DNA from: Iris pallida
Taxonomy: Eukaryota > Streptophyta > Magnoliopsida > Asparagales > Iridaceae
DNA length: 64,000 nt
Assembly (NCBI GenBank): GCA_029216955.1
Contig: JANAVB010029819.1
Coordinates: 32,239,652-32,303,651, forward strand
Reading direction: 5' to 3'
Positions 54,240 to 64,000 of the stretch are shown one piece after another. The translations under genes were made by a program, and so were the position numbers. Every line of letters begins with the position of its first letter. The stretch's first letter is position 1. The notes below the pieces were generated by a model that did not search any database, had not been told where the DNA came from, and saw only the letters and a list, made by a program, of their open reading frames with translations.

Positions 54240-55640
54240 TAGAACAGAACAGTTTTATAGGAGGACTAAACTTTAACTCACAATTACAAACTCGTTTGTA
54301 CAAAAGAGAGCCTAGGAACAAAACCTAGGAAAAGCAATCTAAGTACAATTATTTAGTTTTGAATCTGGGGGGGTGACAGTAGAGGCTCGAAAAAGTGCTA
54401 TCAACTCTGTCTTACACCTTGGACGATCGAACGCAACCTCGGCTCCGGTAAAAAAATGCTCTCTCTTTGCCAGGGTGTGTGTATATCCCTCTGTGTGTAT
54501 GCAAGGGAATAACACCTTGCTATTTATAAGAATTCATGAGTAATGGGGTGTACAGCCACGTAGCTAATTTTGGACCACATCCTTATAACTGTGCCTCGAG
54601 AAGTGGACCGCTGGGGATTGGTTAAGATTGATCATGATCTGCTTGTTGCACTAAATCCGTACTGTCAAGACTTGGTCAATTTCTGCCACGTGTCTAAACT
54701 GCTACTCTGTGGCGAGCCGCATGAATGATACATCCTGGCTGAGCCGCATGAAGGACTGTCCCATAGCCGAGCCGTATGAAGAGTGTCTCATGACCGGACC
54801 GCATGAAGGTTGTCTCATAACCGAGCCGTATAAGAGTGGTCTCATGACCGAGCCGCATGAGAGTGGTCTCATGAACGAGCCGCATGAGAGTGGTCTCATG
54901 ACTGGGCCACATGGGAGTGGTCTCATTACCGAGCCGCATGAGAGTGGTCTCATGACTGAGCCGCATGAAGGTCGCATAGGCGATCCGTATAAAGAATTAT
55001 CTTTGGAACTTGTGAACTGTGCCAAATATTATGATGATTTTCTCGTCTTTTTAGGAGCATGTTGTGTCTTGTCTTTATGTCAGATCCATCATTTTTGTCA
55101 GAGCTGTCGCCTTTATGTCAGAGTAATTATGGCCAGCTGTTTAGGCTGATTTCAAACTGCATAAGGCCGTATGAAGATTTCTGAGCCGTATGAAGCTCCC
55201 AGGGACTTTGAGCCGCATGAAACTCCCCAGGTTTTGAGCCGCAAGAAGTTTTATGTTGATTCTGGGCCGCATAGAAATTTCTATACTTTTCCATACTTCT
55301 ACAAGACCCCCTTCAAAGTTTTTAATTTGTAAAATTAAAATACTTTGAATAAGAAGCATGGGTATGTCCGCATAAGCTCTTCATGCCGCAAAGGCTTCTC
55401 TGGCCGCATACTGGTCTCGTGCCACGTAGGCGTCCCATTAATTGTTTTTGATTTACTTTGATAATTTAAAGCCGTCTTTTGGATAGAATCCCAAGAGTTG
55501 GCATTAAATTTTTTGATTTTGTTTGAAGATTCAGAGCAGTCTTTTGCCTGAAAGGGGATAGAATCCCAAGAGTCGGCTTTATCCTTTAGGCAGCACGAAA
55601 ATCAAAGCGGTGTTTATCGGTTCACATGGCTCTGCCAGCC
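54240..55640 (+). promoter_or_regulatory. Upstream region of the PMD-like gene
   Basis: About 1.4 kb without a gene. It holds the 27 bp hairpin array (54714-54985), scattered single GAGCCGCATGA or GCCGTATGA motifs (55168-55420), a G-box-like GCCACGTG (about 54686) and a TCCCAAGAGT.GGC phrase present twice (55490 and 55568). It could be an LTR of a non-autonomous element, but I found no second copy downstream of the gene. Confidence 0.4.
54714..54985 (+). repeat. 27 bp hairpin tandem array 1
   Basis: About ten units of 27 bp with the consensus GAGCCG + CATGAGAgtggTCTCATG + ACC. The CATGAGA/TCTCATG arms are inverted, so every unit can fold into a 7 bp stem with a 4-base loop. Since 27 is divisible by three, several frames stay open on both strands; these MTEPHESG- or MRLGHETT-type ORFs are not proteins. 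Confidence 0.92.
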
Positions 55641-55648
55641 TATAAGTA
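55641..55648 (+). promoter_or_regulatory. TATA box of the PMD-like gene
   Basis: TATAAGTA about 100 bp before the ATG at 55740, followed by a pyrimidine-rich leader (CTTACTTCCTTCTTC...). Spacing fits transcription start near 55672. Confidence 0.55.
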
Positions 55649-55739
55649 CGAGCAGTTTTGAAGAGAGGGGTTCTTTACTTACTTCCTTCTTCAATCCTTC
55701 TATTGTCCTAGTTGTCGTCTTCTCTTCTCTCAATCATCC

Positions 55740-58700
55740 ATGGCTACCAAGGCTTCTTCCAGCACTGCAGCGAAGGGCAAAGGACTTGCCTCTTCGTCGG
55801 ATACGACGATCTCGACCCATCCCGACGTTCATTCTCCCATTAGTGGTAAGGGCGATGGGCAAAAATTGTATTAATCCAAACCCTAATTTTCATGGCTATG
55901 TCGCATGTTTTATGCGCGGGACTTTCCCTATCATACTTCGGCATAGTTAATCCGCTTTTCGTCTTCATTGAACTGCTTAAGTTCAGTGTGATGAATACGC
56001 ATAAGCTGTGCAGTATGGGCCGCATGAACGCCTCATGACTGAGCCGCATGGGGTATGCTTCATGTCCGAGCTGCATGAGAGATGTCTCATGACTGAGCCG
56101 CATGAGGGATGCTTCATGGCCGAGTCGCATGAGAGTTATCTCATGACCGACCCGCATGAAAGATGCTTCATGGCCGAGCCGCATGAGAGTGGCTTCATGA
56201 CCGAGCCGCATGAGAGTTGTCTCATGACCGAGCCGCATGAGAGTTGCTTCATGACCGAGCCGTATGAGAGTTGTCTCATGTCCGAGCCGCATGAAAGATG
56301 CTTAATGGCTGAGCCGCATGAGAGTTGTCTCATGACCGCATAAGCACCTTATGAACTGGGCTGCATGAATACCTACCTAACAGAGCTGCATAAGCTCAAA
56401 AAACATTAAGTGGTTTTCTCTGGCTATCTTCTGACTTCTTTCTTTCTTCTTTTTCAGTGAAGTTGTCGATCAATCCTTCAGGGGAGCTTTTAGTTGGTCA
56501 AGCTCAATCTGCTGTGGGTGTGAGGTTCGACCGTATGGTCGATTATGTGTCAGCCCAAATCACTAAAGATCAACCTGAGGAGAGGCTGAGGGATATTAGA
56601 AACCAATCCTTCTTCTTTCTCTCGGGCATGATGAACTCGGGGAAACTAGGGGGCACACATCTGAAGCCTGCGTTCCTCTTTGGGGATGCCCTAACTGTGA
56701 GAACTCTAGCGTTCTAGATATATCTAAAAGTTGGAGTTTTCTTCCAACGGGATGGCGATCCACATTCCTCAGATGGAGCGTCATTTCCCGTTGTCTTGGT
56801 TCAACATGCTGCCAATTGACAGAAAAATGGTGGACTCTCCAACTCTGAGCCAGTAGGGGATGTTCGTGGGTGATATTCACTATAATAAAACATCAAGGTC
56901 AGTAGTTGCAAGCAAGCTATAGATCAGCCACTCTGTGATGGGGTTGGCCCCGGGCAGTTTCATAAATGTGCAGGGTCCCAACTTCCGGTTCTCCCAAGCT
57001 GACACTTTTATGAACCAGCTTGCTCAAAAGGGGTCCTACCCCATTGGTCGGCTGTCGCTGCTGAACTGGATGAACCCCACCCCTTCATGGATCAACTTGA
57101 CCTCGAGGATCTTGCGGACATACAAGGATCTCCTGCTCGAGATTGGCCTTTATCATGCCATTCGGGGCACTTGTTATGGTCTACCCATAAACAAGAAGCT
57201 GTTCATGGCTCTTCTTGAGCTGTACAACCGTCGTACGTGGACCTTCTTTATACTTGGAGGGGAAATGGGACTCACTCTCCACGAGATGCGCGAAGTCTCC
57301 AAGCTTTCCTGGGGAGATAATGTTTTTGAAGCGTATACCCCTACGAACGAAGAGTTCAAGGACTTGGAGCAACGGTTCCCGGGCTTTGTGGCTGTTTATC
57401 GGGAACTACTATGTCATCATAGTACGTGCCAGCAGATGTCAAAGAAGAAGAACGATAGCTCGGAAGGGAACCTTCCTCATACCAAGACCTGGCTCAACTA
57501 TCTTTTTGAGCTAGACGCCTCAGGCCGGGTTTCTCCCCGACGTCCTCGAACCCGGGAGGAGGTGCAGAACCAAGTGTCGACTGCCAAGCGGGTGTAAACC
57601 ACGGGTGACAGATTTGGGAGCCAATCTGACTCCTTTAATTACTTTTATCAGGATACCCAGAAGATGTCTGATAAGGCTCTCCTGGCGGGATTTCTGATGG
57701 TATAGCTGCGGAACTGTGTAGTTTCGGGAGGGGCTGGTGCAATTGAGAGAACCAGCCGTAACCTAATCCTTCCTGCGGTGAAGCTAGTCTTTGGGACCAG
57801 ACTAGCTCTACTCCCTGCCATGGTATGCAGCATATATCGTGGCCTCCGTGCCTTCTCGTCCAATGTAATTGCTCGCGATACGGCGAAAGACTTTGAACGA
57901 ATCGAGCTACCCTACCATTATCTGATGGGGTGGCTGTTGATGCATTACCAGTCTTTGATGAGGCCTGGCCCAGAGGATGACGTAACTGCTGATGATGCCT
58001 TCATCTATCAGTACCGCCACATGCCCTGGGAGTACACCACCATGCCCGCCTGTCGGATGGCACTGGCGCGAGTGGACATATACTTATTTTTCGTGTCTGT
58101 TCCTCATTTTACTGATGAAGAAGTAAGAGCCGTGCATCTTGATGGTGCTGTGTCTTCCAAATTCTTGCTCGAGAAGATGCTCCTCTGGTTGCAGAACATT
58201 CGTCCTGCACATCTGGTGTATCACGACCGTAACTCCATCTTTTTGGAGCCTCACTTAACCAGTCGATTCTCTCGATAATTTGGGTACAGTTAGATGTTCT
58301 TGGACAATCCTAGCTCTTGTCTGGGTTTTAAGGGTAGTGTCCTTGATGGCATCCGGGCTTGGCACTACTATAGCGCGGTTCACACCCGTGCTACCTTCTC
58401 TGTTCCCGATGCTGGAGAGTCGGAACACATTTTGTACATGGCGGCCTTATACCATGTTATGGTGAATAAGCCCCCAAGAGATTTTGACCCAAGTACCAGC
58501 TTCATTGTTGGTACTGGCTTGGAGGAGAAGCCAAAGACCAAGAAGGGGAGGGCAGTTGATGTGTCTGACTCGGAGTCTACCAACGTGGACGAAGAGGATA
58601 ACCCTGAGAACTTGCCACTTCCTCCTGCAGATGACTTGGTGGCAGATCACCCCCTGTTGTATCTAGTCCTTCACGAAAATGTAGCAGGCGTACATCCTCT

Positions 58701-60423
58701 GTCGGCGGCATGACTTACTCCCGAAAATAGGCTGCGGTCAAGCCTCGCGGGCCGATCATTAGGGAGAGAAGTGAGGATGTCGACGCCGTTTCGGAGGTTA
58801 ATCGAGTTACGATCCCCCTTTTTTGTTCTTTTTTTTGAAAATATAATCTGATCATTTTTCTTTTCTTTGTAGGCGTCGGGAGAAGTGAACTCCTCAGAGC
58901 CGGCAACCACCTCTGAGGTTGACCCGGCTATAGCCGCCTTAATTAGTGCTATGACTGCCGAGATTACTTCCACCAGGGTCGTCCCGACGACGGCTGAGAT
59001 TCCTCCCACTGCTGACATCTCAACCAGGGGCGATGTGGGCTCTACTGAACCAATCCTCGAGGTTGCTGAACCTTAGCCGGTTGATGCTGACCCAATTGTA
59101 TCTACCTCCGGGGTGACTGGGGCAGAGGAAGCAGCTGCAATCGGCTCAAGTGTCGCCATTAAAGAGGATACGGTGGCTTTGAGTGAGCCTCAGCAACCTT
59201 CCCCTGGTAAGCTATGTCATGTCTTGACTAGTGAGGAGGTTCATTTACTCTATCTTCATATCCTTCAGGTTAAGTTGATCGATGGTTGCTCCAGACATAC
59301 AGGTCCTGTTCCTTTGCTGTCGACGACGGACATCATTGGAGGAGAAGTCACCAGAGGAGATCTAGTGGAAGAAAATATGCCTTCTTCTCCTCCAACTCAT
59401 ATCGAGGGACCTCCTGCCGGATCAAGTTCAGGAGGACAAGTAACGGGACGGCCGGGGCAAGGAGAAATGGTCCCTGCACCCTCCTTGGTTCATGTGGCTC
59501 CAACACTGGAGGTCGACCTTTCTGCCCTGCCAAGTCTCCGGATCCTTCGGGCTGTGGAGGAGGAGGTGACTGCTATTCAGGCATCCTATCGCTCGGAACT
59601 TGTTTCCCTAGTGATAGGGGTGTCAAGTTTTGGTACATCTTCCTCACAACCATCTTCAACTCTGCCAGCTACTCTTTCTTTGACCCCGTCTTCTTTGAAA
59701 GTTCTGGATGAATCGTCGAAGGACGTTGTTGATAGTTTCTACCGCCATCTGAAATAAGGGGTCGAAGCAGCCTTGGAGAGGGGGACATCTTTTGCACTGG
59801 CTCGTCAATGTGCCCGCGGTCAGATTGAACTCCTCAGAACACTCCCCGGCGGGGCATGAATGGTCGAGCTCCTGGAGCCCAAACTAGTAGAAGCTGATTA
59901 GCTCATGGCTCAGTTTCAAGGACTGCGGCAGGTCGATCTATCTTTAGCAATAGATCAGGAGCGCGCCTTCCTTATAACAGCCATAGAAAAGGTAAGGACG
60001 GTACGAGATACGTCCAAGCCTGCTCTAGTGAAGGACCTTCAAGATCTGTCTCTGAAGTACGATCAGCTAAGCCACAGAGGAGAGGACTGTATCGCTCGGA
60101 AAGAGGCCGCCTTTCGTGGGATAGCCGATACCAATGAGCAGATCCTCCAGCTTTAGAGAAAATTAGCTTCTTTAGAATCTGAGCTCCAGGCTTCCCGCAA
60201 AGATAAGGAGCTAATTTTCTGGGAGACCGACCAGGTCACCCGAACCTCTGATGCCTTGGAGCGTGCATTGAAGAACCTTAAAGATGGTTGGCAGGCACAT
60301 ACGCATCTGGAGGATGCAGAGAGGTTGACTCAAGAGGCTGAGTGCCGAGCCAAGATGAGGATTGAGCGGTCGACGGCCAAGCTGAAGGACCGTCTCAGAG
60401 AGCTGTGCATCGCCGAACCATAA
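55740..60423 (+). pseudogene. Plant-mobile-domain-like protein with coiled-coil tail
   Basis: Exon 1 is 55740-55845 (MATKASSSTAAKGKGLASSS). Intron 1 is 55846-56457 (GTAAGG...TTTTTCAG) and joins in phase to VKLSINPSGELLVGQAQSAV. After a stop at 56715 and a degraded stretch, one frame from 56935 to 58713 is broken only by four stops (about 57595, 57703, 58276, 58291). It reads TWTFFILGGEMGLTLHEMRE, ALLPAMVCSIYRGLRAF and LPYHYLMGWLLMHYQ, the pattern of the plant mobile domain found in MAIN/MAIL proteins and in transposable elements. A second intron (about 58795-58872, ending TTTGTAG) leads to a Ser/Thr/Pro-rich part. A coiled-coil tail from about 59905 to 60423 (ALVKDLQDLSLKYDQL; KLASLESELQASRKDKELIF) has one stop at 60154. 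Probably a transposable-element protein of unknown role. Confidence 0.6.
56016..56345 (+). repeat. 27 bp hairpin tandem array 2, inside intron 1
   Basis: About twelve units of the array-1 repeat (GAGCCG + CATGAGAgttgTCTCATG + ACC; some units have GCTTCATGGCC in the right arm). It lies wholly within the 612 bp intron 1 of the PMD-like gene, in the same orientation as array 1. Transcribed in the pre-mRNA, it would form a string of hairpins. Confidence 0.92.
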
Positions 60424-61173
60424 TCAGCTTTTTCTTTCTTTCATTATTATGTTCCTCTATTTTTTTAACAGGGACGTGGTCCGAGAAAATGTAGTACTTT
60501 TGATTTTAAATGAATGACTATGTTTACATCATCCTTTATCTGTTGTGTTTGTACCATATCTTTGGTATTATGGTATTTTCCCCACTGGGGAACTTTCTGT
60601 GGACCTACTACCCTTGGCATACCTTGGTTTTAGGTATGGATAATAAGCTCGATAGAGATACCTAGAACGACTCCGTGGTAAGGCGGACATGGAAGTTCTT
60701 GGTATTGGGCGAAAGAATGCCATAGAACAGCTGGGCTCCAGAGGCATGTGATGGTGAGAAAAGAGACGCATGTACTAGAGGACCTAGTACAATATTTGTG
60801 GTCAGCTGTGGACATTTTTGGTCAACTGTGGACATTTGTGGTCAACTGTGGATATTTGTGGGCCTATTACCCTTGGCGTACCCTGGTTTTGGGCACAGAT
60901 AATAAGTCGAGAGAAAACCAACATACTTACTTAGAGATAATGAGGACGTGGTAAATATGAGGGTTTTACAACAGAGTCATCCTACTCAGAGGTAATGAGG
61001 ACGTGGCAGGAGTGGACTCAACGAAGAATACATAGAACAACTCAGAGGTAATATGGACGTAGAAGTTCTACGTAAGGGGTGATTTGTTTGTGATGGAAGA
61101 GAAACAACTCAGAGGTGACATCGACGTGGCTGTTTCGGGAATTTTGTAGACCTGTTACCCTTTTTTATGTACT
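60424..61173 (+). repeat. 3' flank of the PMD-like gene with imperfect repeats
   Basis: No gene. A ~57 bp unit (TACCCTTGGC.TACC.TGGTTT then GATAATAAG) occurs at about 60610 and 60868, with a remnant TTACCC at 61150. A 20-21 bp unit (TGTGGTCAACTGTGGACATT) occurs three times at 60797-60861. CTCAGAGGTAAT..GGACGT occurs about four times at 60930-61130. The unit at 61150 is cut by the LTR at 61174. Confidence 0.7.
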
Positions 61174-64000
61174 GTCACGCCCCAGAACCAGAATACTGGA
61201 GAGCGGGGGCAGACATAGCCAGCTACGTATATTGAAATGGATTCCATCTCGCTATACGGTCACGGCTGTCTAGATACATGAGGGTTTAACTACAAGCCAG
61301 CAGTCTCTTAAGGTCATGAACAAGCCTATTGTCTCAATCACAAGCAAGTAAGTAAAAGTTACAAGATGTATGATCATTAAATATACAATAGTAAGGCATC
61401 CCAAACATTACATATTCAGCTGATCATGAAGCTAGTCGTTACAAAATGTCAGGACTAGTAAGAGTTTAGTCATACATGATCAACCCTAGGATCTGTTAAT
61501 CATGTTACAGCCCGTGGGCAGACAATAAGTAAAAGTACAATCGAGCTAAACTGGTGCTCGTCGGCTAAATGCCTCAAAAGAATATTTTTTTTACAATAAA
61601 ATGGGAGATCAAAAATAAACCCACTCGTTGCCAGGGTTCCGTCTAGTGGCCACCATCTGGCTGGAAGGTCGGTAGATCCTCTGGAGCTGCTCCGAAATCT
61701 GGCCACACAAAACCAGCTGGGTCAGACCCCAGAAAGAGCAAGTGCCACAAAGGAAGCTTCACTTAGGAACTAAAACCAGCAATCAGCACAGGATATAAAT
61801 AAAGTAAGAACTGGAAATAAAGAAAATACATCAGGATGATATACGATGAGATAACCATGGAACTATTCAGATAACCAGGTTACAACCCGTAAACTAAACA
61901 AGGACCGGGGTTGTAATCTTTCGTCTGAACAGAACTTGTAATTCTCACCATTTATCGGTAAAATAAATGCAAGCATTCAGGTTATGCAGTAATCTGGAAC
62001 AGAATAAGGACAAGACTAGACTGGTTAGACTTCATCCAATCATATCACGGCCAAGCAAGAATCACGGCTTGATACTTTAACTAACTAGGGTTATCACAGG
62101 CCTAATTACTAGCAAGATGCAGTGAGATTATTCCACAGCCACAAGCCCTGCAGTCCATCCAGGTTACCCGGGTTAAAAGATTAGAGTTGAATTCAGGTGG
62201 GTACATCGTCCAGGAAACGAATGTACCCTTAGGTAGCTTGAAGGGTGCAACATATGACAGTGTGCTGGAAATGTGCCCTACTCGACGGCAGGCTACAGAT
62301 CCCAAGGCGTGCCCAGGTAACGGGATTGCCTGTAGCTGGGAGATCTCTTTTTGACTAGTGTATTAATCTAGTTATTAGCCTTAGTCCATTTCAATGGGTA
62401 CTCCTGACCGTGGTACTCAGGAGTCCCCTCCTAGACATGATGCTAGACAGGACTGGATTATTTGTACAAGTACAATCGCCCACGGTGTCCAAGATTAATT
62501 ATACAGGTCATATCATGTCAGGTAGCCGTCGCAACAGCTGTTCAAGATAATCATGTCAGGTGTACTTGTCAGGAGTGCGCCACGACGGGCCACTATCAGG
62601 TCATGTCAGATTTACTTGTCAAGAGTGCACCACTACGGGTCACTATCGTATCATGCTCAGGTATCATTAAACATATTAAATAAATCCATGATTTTCAAGT
62701 TCATGACAAAAGGCGTAAGGATATAAAATGGACGTAAAATATCTAATAAAATATCAATATATAGAGCTATAGGAGAGCCAGGCGGCTAAGACACATGCGG
62801 CCAGGATGGATCTCATGCGGCCGGAGAAAGATTCATGCGGGTCGGGGGAACTAAGGACCCATGCGGCCAAGACAAGGGGGCGTATGCGGCTGGAAGGGAG
62901 CAAGGACGCATGCGGCCATGGGGACGAGGGCGCATGCGGCTGAGGATGTACATGGCCCCATGCGGCTGAGATCAATCGAATCCATACAGCACAGGGTTCA
63001 AAACCCTTGCGGCTGGAATCAATTGGATCCATGCGGCCCGATTAATTGAGTCCATGCGGCTCAGGTCAATCGAGTCCATGCGGCTCAATCAATCGAGTCC
63101 ATGCGGCTCAATCAATCGAGTCCATGCGGCTCAATCAATCGAGTCCATACGGCGCAGGTAGGAGCGGAGCTTATGCGGAAGCGGGGTCACGCGCCTATAC
63201 GGCTGCGACTCAAGTAGGGGGGGCTCATGCGGCTAAGATAATTTATGCGGCTCAAAAGAGTACAAGGGCGCATATGCGGCCAAGTGGGGAAAAGTCCATG
63301 CGGCTCAGGGAACACTTGCCGCATGAAATGTTCATGCGGTCAAGTCAAGTACTGTTCTTCTTCTCCAATTTCTGAGAAGAACACCATGAGAGCCAAGTCC
63401 TCAAGCTCCATAACTCCATCATCCGGAACCCAAATCCGAACTTTCATAGGTCAAAATGGGGTAGAACGAGATTCTCTACAACATGGAACCATCAAAACAC
63501 AGAAATAACAAGATTAAGTAGATCAAAACCCAAGAAATCCGAAAATAAAGTAAATATAGATCTACAAGAATCTAGCCATGGAAAGTAAAAATGCCAAGTT
63601 CTAAAGTTAGTCAAAATGCTGTAAGGAAGAAAATAAAGCAATAAAATTAGAGTTCCTCCATGAAGCAAGTTGCACTTGCCTAGACCTCTCTCTCCTCTCT
63701 CTGGTAGGTAAGGAAGTAATGGTGGAGAAGATGATAAATGAAGAGAGAGAAAGGAGAAGGGTTAATAAATGGTAGTGGTGGTGGTAGGTAGGGGATTCAC
63801 GCCTTGGTTCATGATGAACCAAGAGCAATCCCAAACCAAGAATAAACCAAGCCCATGGAGGAAATTAAGCAAGGAAATCATGCAATACAAGAATAAATAC
63901 GTACACGTATTCCAGAAATACATAATACGAACCATAGGCATTACATGTACTGAAAGCACGGGTAATAGATTTGTAGGAAGGAAGTTTAGAGGTATGATCA
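61174..64000 (-). repeat. LTR of a further minus-strand Gypsy element (partial)
   Basis: Starts TGTCACGCCCC, the same kind of terminus as the Tekay-like LTR at 2432 (TGTCACGACC). It interrupts the PMD 3' repeats, so 61174 is the outer edge of a 3' LTR read on the minus strand. No credible ORF follows; the sequence is LTR-like to the window end, where no terminal GGGGCTTACA is reached. It contains a (C)ATGCGGC array. A duplicated phrase (GGTCATGTCAG / TACTTGTCA.GAGTGC.CCAC.ACGGG.CACTATC) occurs at 62510-62660. Confidence 0.6.
62785..63350 (-). repeat. (C)ATGCGGC repeat array in LTR
   Basis: About 25 copies of ATGCGGC(T/C), loosely spaced at first. From 63030 they are ordered as a 23 bp unit CATGCGGCTCAATCAATCGA + GTC (four near-perfect copies at 63050-63145), then loose again. 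On the minus strand the core is GAGCCGCATG, the same core as in arrays 1 and 2. ORFs across it are not supported. Confidence 0.88.

Noticed and set aside
54694..55149. Overlapping long ORFs on both strands (MTEPHES- and MRLGHET-type repeats)
   Set aside because: The 27 bp repeat is a multiple of three without stops in several frames, so all are by-products of the array.
55840..56343. 150- and 111-codon repeat-protein ORFs
   Set aside because: Same cause as above; the sequence lies inside an intron with clear GT and AG borders.
59207..59268. A possible third intron of the PMD-like gene (GTAAGC...CCTTCAG)
   Set aside because: Splice-like borders are present, but removal of 62 bp would bring a stop in frame, whereas the unspliced frame stays open; left as exon.
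62754..63508. ORFs rich in Pro/His/Ser or Cys/Gly in the last LTR
   Set aside because: They follow the ATGCGGC repeat and are not conserved in frame.
1..64000. tRNA, rRNA or other structural RNA genes
   Set aside because: None found by eye; only tRNA-Met primer-binding sites of LTR elements are present.

Overview
The window is repeat-dense nuclear DNA of a flowering plant, probably a eudicot. The evidence is Ty1/Copia and Ty3/Gypsy LTR retrotransposons, CACTA and Mutator-like DNA elements, and fragments of plant nuclear genes interrupted by GT-AG introns. I see no intact single-copy host gene. Almost every base belongs to a transposable element inserted in another, and several target-site duplications (TSDs) can be read directly, so the order of insertion can be worked out.

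Layout. (1) 1-5988: minus-strand Tekay-like Gypsy element with 3.56 kb LTRs that carries gag but no pol. It sits inside (2) 5989-10136, the pol tail, envelope-like region and 3' LTR of a SIRE-like Copia element (A). A lies beside (3) a decayed minus-strand Gypsy element (E): interior 10137-12510 and 31353-32268, 5' LTR 32269-35180. E is split by (4) 12511-31352, a complete minus-strand Copia element (D) with TSD TATAG. The leader of D is split by (5) a CACTA transposon, 18576-29473, that carries exons of a beta-1,3-galactosyltransferase and of cobalamin-independent methionine synthase. The CACTA element holds two further insertions: (6) a short Gypsy element (F, 19088-22381, TSD TAATC) whose pol is replaced by an in-frame enolase segment, and (7) a 691 bp Mutator-like MITE (22853-23543, 9 bp TSD) with an array of 34 bp palindromic units.

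(8) 35181-35800 is a Copia RT relic (H), entered by (9) a minus-strand SIRE-like element (C, 35801-52640). C is split in its RNase H by (10) a plus-strand non-autonomous relative (B, 39658-47441). The 5' LTR of C is cut by (11) a second CACTA terminus at 52641, next to a MITE and an RPB7-type RNA polymerase subunit fragment. (12) 54240-61173 holds a multi-exon, decayed gene for a plant-mobile-domain-like protein with a coiled-coil tail. Its upstream region and first intron carry arrays of a 27 bp hairpin repeat. (13) From 61174 to the end lies one LTR of another minus-strand Gypsy element, with a related array in the opposite orientation.

No pathway or operon is present. The functional themes are non-autonomous elements (gag-only Gypsy, pol-less Copia, CACTA without transposase), repeated capture of host exons by both retrotransposons and DNA transposons, and noncoding modules kept between related SIRE-like elements: a UUCG-loop hairpin block after pol, and an LTR-like promoter module before the envelope-like ORF. 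Boundaries and motifs were read by eye. Lineage names rest on motif recognition, not on a search.
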